Source of the DNA: Candidatus Microthrix parvicella Bio17-1
Lineage (GTDB): Bacteria > Actinomycetota > Acidimicrobiia > Acidimicrobiales > Microtrichaceae
Length of the DNA stretch: 64,000 nucleotides
NCBI RefSeq assembly: GCF_000299415.1
Contig: NZ_AMPG01000001.1
Span: forward strand, 1,240,001 to 1,304,000
Direction: 5' to 3'
The notes beneath the pieces were generated by a model. The model had not been told where the DNA came from, ran no database searches, and saw nothing but the letters and a program-made list of their open reading frames with translations. The position numbers and the translations under genes are program-made. Below, in pieces: positions 36,458 through 47,390 of this stretch (its first letter is position 1; each line of letters begins with the position of its first letter).

Positions 36458-36817
36458 ATGGCGGAGCGCACTGACGATCCAGAACCTTGTTGCTTCGAGC
36501 CAACCGGCAGTCCACTGAATGCCGACCAGGCCGAGGAGATCGCTGCATTCCTGAAGGCGCTGGCCGACCCGGTACGGCTTCGGCTGGTGTCGATGGTGGC
36601 CGCATCGCAGTCAGGAGAGGTGTGCGCGTGCGACCTGCCCGGCCCGCTTGGCCGCACTCAGGCCACCATCTCCCATCACCTGAGCCTGCTGGTGAACGCT
36701 GGGGTGTTGAATCGAGAACAGCGAGGCAAGTGGGCGTGGTTTCGAATTCGGGCCGAGAGCTTCGAGTCGATCAGCGCCGCGCTGGCAATCCTGCCGGTGC
36801 CGACGGCACAGAGCTGA
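36458..36817 (+). CDS. arsR: ArsR-family metalloregulator of the arsenic operon
   Basis: Repressor released by As(III) or a related thiophilic ion. 119 residues from ATG 36458. Winged helix: ADPVRLRLVSMVA, then TQATISHHLSLLVNAGVLNREQRGKWAWF. Candidate metal-binding thiols are Cys11-Cys12 near the N-terminus and Cys56/Cys58 in EVCACDL at the start of the DNA-reading region. The N-terminal Cys pair plus a CxC element differs from the E. coli ArsR arrangement. Adjacent to arsI and acr3, which it presumably controls. Confidence 0.92.
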   Translation: MAERTDDPEPCCFEPTGSPLNADQAEEIAAFLKALADPVRLRLVSMVAASQSGEVCACDLPGPLGRTQATISHHLSLLVNAGVLNREQRGKWAWFRIRAESFESISAALAILPVPTAQS

Positions 36818-36859
36818 AGCGCCCTGGCGACGATCCGAACCATGATCGCTTTGATACTC

Positions 36860-36890
36860 ATCGATACGTGTGTAGGGTGTTCGTATCGAT
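36860..36890. promoter_or_regulatory. Perfect 9-bp inverted repeat upstream of arsI
   Basis: ATCGATACG at 36860-36868 and CGTATCGAT at 36882-36890, 13 bases apart, in the gap between arsR and arsI. Separation of about two helical turns suits a dimeric ArsR repressor or a second promoter control for arsI-acr3. Confidence 0.6.
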
Positions 36891-36919
36891 ACATGTCGAA
36901 ACGACCTGAGGAGGTCCTG

Positions 36920-37339
36920 ATGTCCCGAGTACAACTGGCCATGAACGTGTCCAACATCGACGACGCCGTGGAGTTCTACTCCAAGCTCTTCGCCACCGAG
37001 GTGGCCAAACGCAAGCCCGGCTACGCCAACTTCGAGATCGCCGATCCGCCCCTGAAGCTGGTACTGATCGAGGGCGTGGGTGGCGGAACGCTGAACCACC
37101 TGGGCGTGGAGACCACGTCCGCCGCCGAGGTGGTTGCGGCCGAGACCCGCCTGAGCGGCGACGGCCTGGCCACCACCGGCGTCGACGACACCGTCTGCTG
37201 CTTCGCCGAGAAGACCGAGACCTGGGTGACCGACCCCGACGGCGCGCCGTGGGAGTTCTACGTGAAGACCGGCGATGCCGACCAGATGGCCAACCGCGTG
37301 ATCACCGACGAAACGACCGAGGTCTGCTGCGCTCCGTGA
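36920..37339 (+). CDS. arsI: ArsI/CadI-type C-As lyase (VOC family)
   Basis: Non-heme iron dioxygenase that cleaves the carbon-arsenic bond of trivalent organoarsenicals such as methylarsenite. 139 residues; GAGGAGG precedes the ATG at 36920. The vicinal thiol pair Cys93-Cys94 (CCFAEKTETWVTDPDG) is the arsenic-binding hallmark. Gln5, His60 (NHLGVE) and Glu112 (WEFY) match the iron ligands. A further Cys136-Cys137 pair sits at the C-terminus. Its TGA overlaps the GTG start of acr3 by three bases, so the two are translated together: demethylate, then export arsenite. Confidence 0.92.
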   Translation: MSRVQLAMNVSNIDDAVEFYSKLFATEVAKRKPGYANFEIADPPLKLVLIEGVGGGTLNHLGVETTSAAEVVAAETRLSGDGLATTGVDDTVCCFAEKTETWVTDPDGAPWEFYVKTGDADQMANRVITDETTEVCCAP

Positions 37340-38415
37340 CCACCGATACCCCCACCCCCTCCCCGACGCTCAATGACGAGGCGACACCGAAGCTGTCCAC
37401 GCTGGACCGCCTGCTGCCGGTGTGGATCGGAAGCGCCATGGTGGGCGGGATCCTGCTGGGGCGGTTGATCCCCGACCTCAACGACACCCTGGACAAGGTG
37501 AAGGTGGACACCGTGTCGCTGCCGATCGCCATCGGGTTGCTGGCCATGATGTACCCGGTGCTGGCGAAGGTGCGCTACCGGGGCATCTCAGCGGAGCTGG
37601 GCGATCGCCGGACGATGGGGTTGTCGCTGGTGCTCAACTGGGTGGTGGGACCGGCACTGATGTTCACCCTGGCCTGGGTGTTCCTCGGCGACCTGCCCGA
37701 ACTGCGAACCGGGCTGATCATCGTGGGCTTGGCCCGATGCATCGCCATGGTGCTGATCTGGAACGACCTGGCGTGTGGCAACAGCGAGCTGGGGGCGGTG
37801 CTCGTCGCGGTCAACTCGGTGTTCCAGATCGTGATGTACACGGTGCTGGGATGGTTCTACCTCGACCTTTTGCCGGGCTGGTTGGGACTGGAGACGCAGT
37901 CGCTGGATGTCGGCATGTGGCCGATCGCCAAGTCGGTGCTGATCTTTCTGGGCATCCCCCTGGTGGCCGGGTTTCTCACGCGTACCATCCTGGAGGCCCG
38001 CAAGGGCACCGACTGGTACGAGCACTCGTTCCTCCCCCGCATCGGCCCCATCGCCCTCTACGGGCTGCTGTTCACCATCGTGGTGCTGTTCTCGCTGCAG
38101 GGCGACCAGATTCTCGACCGCCCGCTCGACGTGGCCCGGGTGGCCGTGCCGCTCTTGATCTACTTCACGCTGATGTGGTTCGGCTCGTTCGGGGCCGGAT
38201 ACCGGCTGGGCCTGCCCTATGACCGCAACACGTCGGTGGCGTTCACGGCGGCCGGCAACAACTTCGAACTTGGAATCGCCGTGGCCATCGCGGTGTTCGG
38301 CGTGACGTCGGGTCAGGCGCTGGCCGGCACGATCGGGCCGCTCATCGAGGTGCCGGTGCTCGTCGGGCTGGTCTACGTCGCGCTCTGGGCAAAGCGGCGC
38401 TGGTACGGGGAGTGA
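37336..38415 (+). CDS. acr3: Acr3-type arsenite efflux permease
   Basis: Exports As(III) by membrane potential or proton gradient. 359 residues from GTG 37336, ten predicted membrane spans. The essential cysteine is Cys135 in GLARCIAMVLIWNDLACG, and the conserved glutamate lies in AAGNNFELGIAVAIA. The N-terminal 20 residues are hydrophilic. Start overlaps the arsI stop. No arsC reductase or thioredoxin partner is in the window. Confidence 0.96.
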   Translation: MTTDTPTPSPTLNDEATPKLSTLDRLLPVWIGSAMVGGILLGRLIPDLNDTLDKVKVDTVSLPIAIGLLAMMYPVLAKVRYRGISAELGDRRTMGLSLVLNWVVGPALMFTLAWVFLGDLPELRTGLIIVGLARCIAMVLIWNDLACGNSELGAVLVAVNSVFQIVMYTVLGWFYLDLLPGWLGLETQSLDVGMWPIAKSVLIFLGIPLVAGFLTRTILEARKGTDWYEHSFLPRIGPIALYGLLFTIVVLFSLQGDQILDRPLDVARVAVPLLIYFTLMWFGSFGAGYRLGLPYDRNTSVAFTAAGNNFELGIAVAIAVFGVTSGQALAGTIGPLIEVPVLVGLVYVALWAKRRWYGE

Positions 38416-38428
38416 TCCCCGGGGACTC

Positions 38429-39547
38429 CTACCTCCAGCGCCGAGCAATACCCCAACCGGCGCCACCGAGGCCCGCCAGCAGCACCGAAGCCGCCCCACC
38501 CAACACCAGGTCCTGACGTCGCCGAGCGCTCAGCGACGGCCACCATGCTGGAGCGTGGGCCACCAGAAACGCTTCGGCGCTGGTGTGGGTGGCCGACCAG
38601 CCCGTGAGCCCGAGCGCTGTGGAGTCAACCACCAGGTCGGCGCCGACCAGGCGGACGAGTGACGGCGGGGTGGGCGACCACCACACCAACCAACGAACCC
38701 AGTCAAGCACCCTCAGCAGCCCGGAGGGGACGCCTACACCGAGGCGCCGGTCGCCCAACTCGGCCGCCGAGGGGCCGTCGAGCACGTCGTCCGGCGCCAC
38801 GTTGAACGGACCCGAACAGCGACCCGACCTCACGGTCTCGACAGCGGCGACCACGTCCCGCACGTGCACGTACTGCACGGTGGGCTGCGGCGCCGGGCGC
38901 AACCGCCGGGTGCGCCAGCCCGAGCGGTCGTACCAACCCCTGGCATACAGGGAGGCGCACAGCACGGGACGCAGCGCGGCCACCGGCACGTTGTTGCGAT
39001 CGCCCCACTGGGCAACGTTGTACTCGAGGGTGACCCGACTCCCCAACGCTTCGGGCAGACGCTTCAACGAGGCCACCAGGCCGAACGGATCGGACTCGAC
39101 GTTGGCCACCGGCGGCGAGACGACCGGAGTTCGTCGATCGTAGGCCAGCGCGGTGGATATCACCGTGACGTGCGCGGGCGGGTCAACCGCTGCCGCCAGC
39201 AGCACCGCCGCCACCAGCCCCTCATCGGCCAACCCAATGCCCGAGCCGTCCACGTCGTCCACACCGGAGGCGGCCAAGATCGTCAGTTCGTCGGCACCGG
39301 CGAGGGTCGCCGCCACCGCACCGTGCCGATCCACGTCGATCACCGGGTGCCCCACCAACTCGGTCGGCTCGCCATCCAAGACGCGGCCGATCACGGTGGC
39401 GGCGATGCCCGCCTCGGCCCAACGTTCCAGCAGGGCCACGCCCAACACGCAGTCACCGCCGACCAACACCACGCGATCGGCTGTGGCGGCCGCCCCAGGG
39501 TCGGCCTGAGATGTTTCGGTGGCCGACGCCTCGGCAAGTGGACTCAT
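38429..39547 (-). CDS. NAD(P)-binding SDR-like protein with C-terminal membrane span
   Basis: 372 residues from ATG 39547. The N-terminal nucleotide-binding segment is VVLVGGDCVLGVALLERWAE (GxxxxLG pattern near residue 25), then ISTALAYDRR in place of the usual SS(x)-Y catalytic region, and YVHVRDVVAAVETV. This is an extended SDR (epimerase-like) fold with an eroded active site. The end has a hydrophobic anchor (LVLGGAASVLLAGLGGAGWG). Function unknown. Convergent with acr3 and divergent from the DUF2342 gene. Confidence 0.7.
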   Translation of the reverse strand: MSPLAEASATETSQADPGAAATADRVVLVGGDCVLGVALLERWAEAGIAATVIGRVLDGEPTELVGHPVIDVDRHGAVAATLAGADELTILAASGVDDVDGSGIGLADEGLVAAVLLAAAVDPPAHVTVISTALAYDRRTPVVSPPVANVESDPFGLVASLKRLPEALGSRVTLEYNVAQWGDRNNVPVAALRPVLCASLYARGWYDRSGWRTRRLRPAPQPTVQYVHVRDVVAAVETVRSGRCSGPFNVAPDDVLDGPSAAELGDRRLGVGVPSGLLRVLDWVRWLVWWSPTPPSLVRLVGADLVVDSTALGLTGWSATHTSAEAFLVAHAPAWWPSLSARRRQDLVLGGAASVLLAGLGGAGWGIARRWR

Positions 39548-39565
39548 GGCGCCTACCATGCCCGC

Positions 39566-40975
39566 GTGGCACTCAACGATCCATTCGACCCGTCGAACAG
39601 TGATGACGGCGACGACTCCGACGACCATCCCGGCGGTCCTGGCGATGGCGCCTTCGGTGGCCTACCGGGTCGAGGTGGGATGCCCGGCATGGAAGGCCTC
39701 GCCGGCATGGACCTCAACGCCCTGTTGCAGGGCCTGCTCTCGAGCATGGGATCGATGGCTGGCGGCGAGCCCGACACGGCGCACCTGGCGCAGTTGGCCG
39801 GCGCCATCGCCGCCGAGGGCCGTCCCGAGCCCAACATCGACCCCGCGGAGCGGATCCGCATCGAGCAACTGGCCCGGGTGGCCGAGCTGCACGTGACCGA
39901 GATCACCGGGCTCTCGCTGGCCGGGGTGGAGGTGAGCGCCGTGAACCGCAGCCAGTGGGCGGCGACCACGCTGAAGGCGCACGGCCCGCTGCTGCGTCGA
40001 CTGTCGGATGCGTTGGGCACGCTGGCCAAGGGCCAGCTTGACCAGGCCGCCGCCGAGGGTCCGCCGAGTGCCGCCGACCTGCCCGACGGCATCGACCCGA
40101 TGGCCTTCCAGGCGTTCATGTCGATGGGCCCACTGATGGGTTCGATGCTCTACACGATGATGGCATCGGGCACCGTCGGCCAACTGGCGATCCGCAGCTT
40201 CGGCAGCTACGACCTTCCGCTGCCCCGCCACACCGACGAGGTCAACCTGATCGCCTCCAACCTGGAGACCTTCGCAGACGAGTGGGAGCTGGACCGGGAC
40301 AACCTGGTGCTGTGGATCACCGCGCAGGAGCTTGCGCTGCACGCCGCGCTGAGCCGGGCCGCCTTCGGCCCGCAACTGGAGGCGCTGCTTGGCGCCTACG
40401 TCGACGCATCTCCGACCGACCTGTCCAACGATGCCATCGCGTCGATGCTCGGGGTGGATCCCAACGATCCCGATGCGGACTTCGATCCGATGAGCGGCGA
40501 CTTCGACCCCTCCACGCTGGCACTGGACCCGGAGCGCCTGCTTGGATCGTTGCGCTCCCCCGAGCAGGAGGCCCTTCGACCGCGCATCGACGCAGCCGTC
40601 GCAGCCCTGGAGGGCTGGGCCGGGTGGGTGACCGACAGCGTGGCCGACCGGTTGATGCCGGGCGGTGGACGGGTGGCCGAGGCGCTGCGGCGTCGCCGGG
40701 TGACGACCGATCCGGCCAGCCGCTTCGTCGAGCGACTCTTCGGCCTTGAATTGACCCAGAACCTGATGGACCGGGGCCGAGATTTCGTTGCCGGGGTGCT
40801 CGAACGGGCCGACGCCGACGTTCTCACCCGGCTGGTGACCGATCCCGAGGCCATCCCCACGCCGAACGAGCTGGACGCACCCGGGCTGTGGCTGGCCCGG
40901 CTGGGAGTGGAGCCGAGTGGCGGCCCGGAGCCAGAATCAGGCGACCTCGACGTGCCGGATTTTCCCGACCTCTGA
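39566..40975 (+). CDS. DUF2342-type zincin-like protein, active-site motif lost
   Basis: 469 residues from GTG 39566. After an acidic Gly-rich N-terminus, the conserved core is DPAERIRIEQLARVAELHVTE, then PLMGSMLYTMMASGTVGQLAI, SFGSYDLPLPR and LWITAQELALHAAL. The last aligns with the zincin helix of DUF2342 'zinc-dependent metalloprotease' annotations, but no HExxH is present (AQELALH). A C-terminal acidic tail ends VPDFPDL. Family function is unknown. It precedes the carbonic anhydrase by 69 bases. Confidence 0.8.
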   Translation: MALNDPFDPSNSDDGDDSDDHPGGPGDGAFGGLPGRGGMPGMEGLAGMDLNALLQGLLSSMGSMAGGEPDTAHLAQLAGAIAAEGRPEPNIDPAERIRIEQLARVAELHVTEITGLSLAGVEVSAVNRSQWAATTLKAHGPLLRRLSDALGTLAKGQLDQAAAEGPPSAADLPDGIDPMAFQAFMSMGPLMGSMLYTMMASGTVGQLAIRSFGSYDLPLPRHTDEVNLIASNLETFADEWELDRDNLVLWITAQELALHAALSRAAFGPQLEALLGAYVDASPTDLSNDAIASMLGVDPNDPDADFDPMSGDFDPSTLALDPERLLGSLRSPEQEALRPRIDAAVAALEGWAGWVTDSVADRLMPGGGRVAEALRRRRVTTDPASRFVERLFGLELTQNLMDRGRDFVAGVLERADADVLTRLVTDPEAIPTPNELDAPGLWLARLGVEPSGGPEPESGDLDVPDFPDL

Positions 40976-41044
40976 GGTGTGGCATCCGCCAAAACCGGGA
41001 ACCCAAGAGCGGCAACCCGAACAAGCATCAACGAGGAGAGGCAC

Positions 41045-41575
41045 GTGACCGAAGAGTTCACCCCCAACGTCAACGACATCATCGAGGGCAACGCAAGGTT
41101 TGTCGCCGGGTTTCACGAGCCGGACCTGGGGGTGCAGCCGACCCGAAACGTGGCGGTGATCGCCTGCATGGACTCCCGCATGGACATCTTCGCCCTCCTC
41201 GGGTTGGCCAACGGTGAGTCCCACATCATTCGCAACGGCGGCGGGGTGATCACCGATGACGTGATTCGGTCGCTGTGCCTGTCTCAGCGAAAGCTGGGCA
41301 CCCGCGAGGTGATCCTGGTGCACCACACCGACTGTGGCCTTCAAACGGTCACCGAAGACTCCTTCAAGGCCGAACTGGAAGACGAGCTGGGTATCAAGCC
41401 GTGGTGGGCGTTGGAGTCGTTCGTCGACCCGTACGCCGACGTCACCCAGAGCATCGCCCGGCTCGAGCTCAGCCCCTTCATCCCCTACAAGGACAACATC
41501 CACGGGTTTGTCTACGACGTCACCACCGGTCAGCTGAACCCCGTGGACGGCCCGAGCACCAACTCAGGAAGCTGA
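41045..41575 (+). CDS. Beta-carbonic anhydrase
   Basis: Interconverts CO2 and bicarbonate in the cytosol. 176 residues from GTG 41045, with GAGGAGAG upstream. Zinc ligands are Cys41 (ACMDSRMD), His94 and Cys97 (HHTDCG); the Asp43/Arg45 dyad is intact. It is of the short (Rv1284-like) class. Its last 12 bases overlap the convergent MFS gene. Confidence 0.93.
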   Translation: MTEEFTPNVNDIIEGNARFVAGFHEPDLGVQPTRNVAVIACMDSRMDIFALLGLANGESHIIRNGGGVITDDVIRSLCLSQRKLGTREVILVHHTDCGLQTVTEDSFKAELEDELGIKPWWALESFVDPYADVTQSIARLELSPFIPYKDNIHGFVYDVTTGQLNPVDGPSTNSGS

Positions 41576-42949
41576 CCGCTGGGGGTCTTCCCGGTCACCT
41601 CCCGAGGAGAACCTGGACAGCAAACGTTGGGGCGGCAGCAGCCTGGGGTCGATGCCCGAGGCAGCCACCAGGTACAACGCCAACGCCAAAGCTCCGCCGA
41701 CGAGCACCACGAACGAGCCCGCCCTAATCCCCAGGCGCAGAAAGACGGCAAGGGCCGCGCCCAGCACCCACACCAGCTGAAACTGGCTCTCAAAGCGGGC
41801 GAACACCCGACCCCGGTCCACATCCGGCGCTCCCGCCTGCACCAACGCGTCGAAGGCCTGCTTACCCACCGCCGCAGACGCCGCTACGCCCGCCGAAAGC
41901 AGCACCATGCCCACCAGCCCGGGCATGATCAGACCCAGCAGCGCGCTGAGCACCACGACGCCCATCGAGGTCGAGAGGATGGTGCCCTCCCGCGCCATGG
42001 CACGCAGCCTGGGGGCCAGGGCCGAGCCGGCCAGCCCACCGAGGACGGCCGCCACCACCGCCATGGCGAAGTACCAGGTTGGGTAGGGCCCGGCGGGAAC
42101 CGTCGGCACGTACGCCTTCCCGGCGCCCACCACCTCGCCGATGGTGCGCCCAACCGGCGGTGCCGCAGCGGGCCGACGGAGCGCGAAGGCCAACAGGAAG
42201 GTGACGAACCCCACCACACCCCGCAGCCACGACATGGCTGCCGCCGAGGTCTGCACCGGCAGTCGGTTCAGTTCCGCGGCCGCCTTCGGCTCGATCCGCT
42301 CGGCCGGGCGCCGCGGGTCGGGCACGCGGACGGCGGCCAGCGACGCTGCGAGGAACACCACTCCGCCCAGCGCCAGCACCGCACCGGGGCCGATCAGTGA
42401 GGCAAGCCCGGCTGGGATGGCAGCGCCCGCTCCGGCCAGGCCGGACAACAACTGGAGCTTGGAGTTGGCCTCCACCAACTCGCCATCGCTGCGAACCGTG
42501 CTGGGCACCAGGGCCGCCTTGCCCACCTGATAGGTCTTGCCCAACACCAGCACCATGAACGCCTCGGGGAACAACAGCAGTCCGCCACCGGCATTGGGGA
42601 TCATCGCAAAGGCCAGCACCATGCGGCCAAGCGCCGAGGCCAGAATCACCAGGCGGTGACCACCCGGCACCTTGTCCATCGCCGGGCCGATGAAGGGTCC
42701 CACCAACGCGAAGGGCGCCATCGTGAACAGCAGGTACAGCAGGACCCGACCCTGCGCATCGGTGGGATCGACCTGAAAGAACAGGGTGTTGGCCAGCGCA
42801 ATGGCGACCACCGCATCGCCGGCGGTGGACAGCGCATGGGCAACGGCCAGCCGGGCGAAGGGATCGTTCCAGCGCACCACCGGCCCTTGCGGCCCGGGCA
42901 GTGGCGGAGGACCGTCCCACGTGCGGGGACCGCCGGCCCTAGGTTCCAC
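41564..42949 (-). CDS. MFS transporter
   Basis: 461 residues from a GTG at 42949, about 11-12 membrane spans. Motifs of the major facilitator fold include FALVGPFIGPAMDKVPGGHRLVI, a variant of the loop 2-3 signature. Substrate not identifiable; the fold resembles actinobacterial efflux proteins. Lies 10 bases downstream of the ppk1 stop, in the same direction, so may share its transcript. Confidence 0.82.
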   Translation of the reverse strand: MEPRAGGPRTWDGPPPLPGPQGPVVRWNDPFARLAVAHALSTAGDAVVAIALANTLFFQVDPTDAQGRVLLYLLFTMAPFALVGPFIGPAMDKVPGGHRLVILASALGRMVLAFAMIPNAGGGLLLFPEAFMVLVLGKTYQVGKAALVPSTVRSDGELVEANSKLQLLSGLAGAGAAIPAGLASLIGPGAVLALGGVVFLAASLAAVRVPDPRRPAERIEPKAAAELNRLPVQTSAAAMSWLRGVVGFVTFLLAFALRRPAAAPPVGRTIGEVVGAGKAYVPTVPAGPYPTWYFAMAVVAAVLGGLAGSALAPRLRAMAREGTILSTSMGVVVLSALLGLIMPGLVGMVLLSAGVAASAAVGKQAFDALVQAGAPDVDRGRVFARFESQFQLVWVLGAALAVFLRLGIRAGSFVVLVGGALALALYLVAASGIDPRLLPPQRLLSRFSSGGDREDPQRSAS

Positions 42950-42959
42950 GCAGGTTCAC

Positions 42960-45062
<2,103 letters not shown>

Positions 45063-45094
45063 ATCGCCGGCGCCCTCCCCCAGGCCCTCAACGA

Positions 45095-45376
45095 TCAGCG
45101 ATCGTCGGGATCGTCGTAGCCCAGATCCCAGGTGAGGCGAATGTGCTCACGTTCAGCATCCTTGTTCACCCGCTCACGGTTGCGACGAAATTGCGGGTCA
45201 TGGGCAGGCAGCAACATCAGACGGGCGTTCACCCGCGCAGCGAAGGCGTCCGCCACCGACGCATCGCCGGACGAGGTACGGATATCCCAATGGGGGGCGA
45301 CGGGGCCGCCATACGCGATGGTGACGTCGGCTCGGGGCGGGGAGTCGGGGTCATAAAGCGGCTCTTCGTAGGCCAT
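45095..45376 (-). CDS. Hypothetical protein upstream of ppk1
   Basis: 93 residues, soluble, with the C-terminal stretch NKDAEREHIRLTWDLGYDDPDD. Thirty-two bases before ppk1 on the same strand, so possibly co-transcribed. No family recognised; coding is supported by position and codon pattern only. Confidence 0.6.
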   Translation of the reverse strand: MAYEEPLYDPDSPPRADVTIAYGGPVAPHWDIRTSSGDASVADAFAARVNARLMLLPAHDPQFRRNRERVNKDAEREHIRLTWDLGYDDPDDR

Positions 45377-45436
45377 GGACGTACTCCAGGATCGTGATCG
45401 GCCTGCAATGCAGGCGGGCAGCCGACCATGCTATCT

Positions 45437-45511
45437 CCCGCACTCCGCCGCTCTCCGCCCACCCGCACTCCGCCGCTCTCCGCCCACCCGCACTCCGCCG
45501 CTATCCACCCA
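45437..45511. repeat. Three 25-bp tandem repeats at the htrA 3' end
   Basis: Unit CCCGCACTCCGCCGCTCTCCG plus CCCA: two identical copies (45437-45461, 45462-45486) and one with two mismatches (45487-45511) that contains the htrA stop codon. Strongly pyrimidine-rich on the plus strand. Confidence 0.92.
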
Positions 45512-46832
45512 CCCGGCCGACGGTCGCCTCCGCCTGACGTCGCTCGCCCGACCGCAGGTAGGTCACCTTCAATTTGGCACCAGGCTTGGCATCGGCGAGC
45601 ACCCTGCCGACCTCGACGGATTTGGCCACCAACGAACCGTCGATCTCCACGATCACGTCCCCTTTCATCAGGCCCGCCTCGGCCGCTCCCGAGTCGGGGA
45701 CAACGCCGGCCACGAATGCGCCGCTGTCGGTCTCCACGTCAAAGTTGGTGCGAATATCGCTGGACAGGCCGTCCACATCCTGGGTGCGTACCCCCAGAAA
45801 GGGACTGTCGGCGGTAATGGGTGACTCCCCGGCCTCGATATCGGCGACGAACGGCATCACCGAATCGATCTCGAGGGCGAAGCTGACGTTCTGGGAATTG
45901 GCGGCAAACGCGGTGTTGATGCCAACCACGCGACCCTGCACATCCACCAGCGGACCGCCCGAGTTCCCATGGTTGATGGCCGCGTCGGTCTGGATGAGGT
46001 CGACGAGTTGCCCCTGAGGGCCTGGGATGCTGCGCCCCTTGGCCGACACGATGCCCGTCGTCACGCTTGGATCCTCTCCCAACCCGAGCGCGTTGCCGAT
46101 GGCGACCACGTCATCGCCCACCTGCAGGTCCGATGAGCTGCCCAGCTTTGCCGGCACCACCGGCGCGTCGAGGTTCTGCATCTGGATCACGGCCACGTCT
46201 CGGTCGGGGAAGCTGCCCACGAGGGTGGCGTCGCGCGTCCGTCCGTCGGCAAGGTCGACGCTGATTGCCGGAGCACCCGACACCACATGGGCGTTGGTGA
46301 GCACCAGGCCCTTGGCCGACAAGACCACGCCTGACCCGGTGCCGCCGAACATCTCCTGCCCCGACCGTTCACCGGTGTTCACGGTGACGACGCTGGGACG
46401 CACGACTTCGATCAGCGAGTGCAGATCCAGCGCCTCGCGCTTGAGTTCGTCGGCGGGTCGGACCTCCGTCACCTGCCGACGGGGGGCCAGCAGAAAGACC
46501 GCCCCGAAGATCAAGGCCGCCACCAAAGCACCGACGACGCCACCCATCACGGCCGTTCGCCACACCCGCTCCGGCCGATGTGCCTTGCTGTCAGGCGTGG
46601 GCACTGCTGCGGGATCATTGCCGAAGGCGGTCCCGCCGCCCAACGGGGGGCCCTCGAACACCGGTGGCACTGCGCCGGGGCGTTCGGCCTCACCGAGCCG
46701 AGGCACGGGTCCGGCCGGAATGAAGTGTGGCAACGCCGGCGGAGTGTTGGGTGTCGGCTCCGTCCGACCGGACGACGACGCGTCCGAGGACGGTTCGTCT
46801 CCAGGCCCGGGGCTCGCAGAATCAACGTCCAT
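45501..46832 (-). CDS. HtrA/DegP-type serine protease with PDZ domain
   Basis: 443 residues from ATG 46832. A Pro-rich cytoplasmic N-terminus (about 90 residues) leads to one membrane span (about 93-116) and an extracytoplasmic trypsin-like domain with the complete triad His182 (TNAHVV), Asp212 (DRDVAVI) and Ser291 (GNSGGPL). A PDZ domain follows (VVPDSGAAEAGLMKGDVIVEIDG). Degrades or processes damaged envelope proteins. Divergent from whiB; the last codons lie in a 25-bp repeat. Confidence 0.95.
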   Translation of the reverse strand: MDVDSASPGPGDEPSSDASSSGRTEPTPNTPPALPHFIPAGPVPRLGEAERPGAVPPVFEGPPLGGGTAFGNDPAAVPTPDSKAHRPERVWRTAVMGGVVGALVAALIFGAVFLLAPRRQVTEVRPADELKREALDLHSLIEVVRPSVVTVNTGERSGQEMFGGTGSGVVLSAKGLVLTNAHVVSGAPAISVDLADGRTRDATLVGSFPDRDVAVIQMQNLDAPVVPAKLGSSSDLQVGDDVVAIGNALGLGEDPSVTTGIVSAKGRSIPGPQGQLVDLIQTDAAINHGNSGGPLVDVQGRVVGINTAFAANSQNVSFALEIDSVMPFVADIEAGESPITADSPFLGVRTQDVDGLSSDIRTNFDVETDSGAFVAGVVPDSGAAEAGLMKGDVIVEIDGSLVAKSVEVGRVLADAKPGAKLKVTYLRSGERRQAEATVGRVGG

Positions 46833-46970
46833 GAACACCCCAGCATGCTGGCTTTCCGCCCGGTTCACCAACCGCCACACCTTCCGAGCATCTGTGCCCT
46901 CTCTCAGACCGAGGGATCTCTCAGCACGGACGTTTGGGAACAAATCCTACGGCTGATAGTTGTAGGAAGC

Positions 46971-47228
46971 ATGAAGTCCATGATGGATAGTGAATGGATG
47001 GACGAAGGCAACTGCGTCGAGCAACCGCCCGGCCTGTTCTTCCCCAGTGACGGAGTTGGAGTCGAGGTCGCCAAAAAGGTGTGCACCGACTGCCCGGTGA
47101 AAGAGGTGTGCTTGGAGTACGCCTTGGTGAACCGGATCGACCACGGTGTCTGGGGTGGTACGTCCGAGCGTGAACGTCGCCGCATTCTCAAGCGTCGATC
47201 CGTGGCCACCCCGGTCGCGGTCGGCTGA
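46971..47228 (+). CDS. WhiB-family [4Fe-4S] transcription factor
   Basis: 85 residues. Cluster cysteines are Cys15, Cys38, Cys41 and Cys47 (CTDCPVKEVC), followed by the turn GVWGGTSERERR and a basic tail. AGGAAG lies before the ATG. Length and spacing resemble the WhiB1 class. Redox- or NO-sensitive partner of the primary sigma factor. Divergent from htrA. Confidence 0.95.
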   Translation: MKSMMDSEWMDEGNCVEQPPGLFFPSDGVGVEVAKKVCTDCPVKEVCLEYALVNRIDHGVWGGTSERERRRILKRRSVATPVAVG

Positions 47229-47310
47229 GCGCCTTCTCCTCCAGTTCGCACAATCCCCCCCCCCAAACTGAAAATCTGAAGCTGGCCGCCGGCCAAGTGC
47301 TCCCCCGCGT

Positions 47311-47390
47311 CGTTGGCAGCACCGCACGCCCCTGTACCCAGGGAGGCTAAGAGCCCCTCTGGAGATCACGTGGCTTGCGTTGCTCCAACG
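47311..47390. ncRNA. Foldable intergenic element, possible small RNA or terminator
   Basis: An outer stem pairs CGTTGGCAGCA (47311-47321) with TGCTCCAACG (47381-47390). A second region pairs GCACG with CGTGGC-type bases, and an inner hairpin CCAGGGAGGCT-AAG-AGCCCCTCTGG occupies 47338-47362. It sits between the convergent whiB and tatA genes and near 5-formyl-THF cyclo-ligase, the location of 6S RNA in some other bacteria. A bidirectional terminator is the simpler explanation. Confidence 0.35.
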
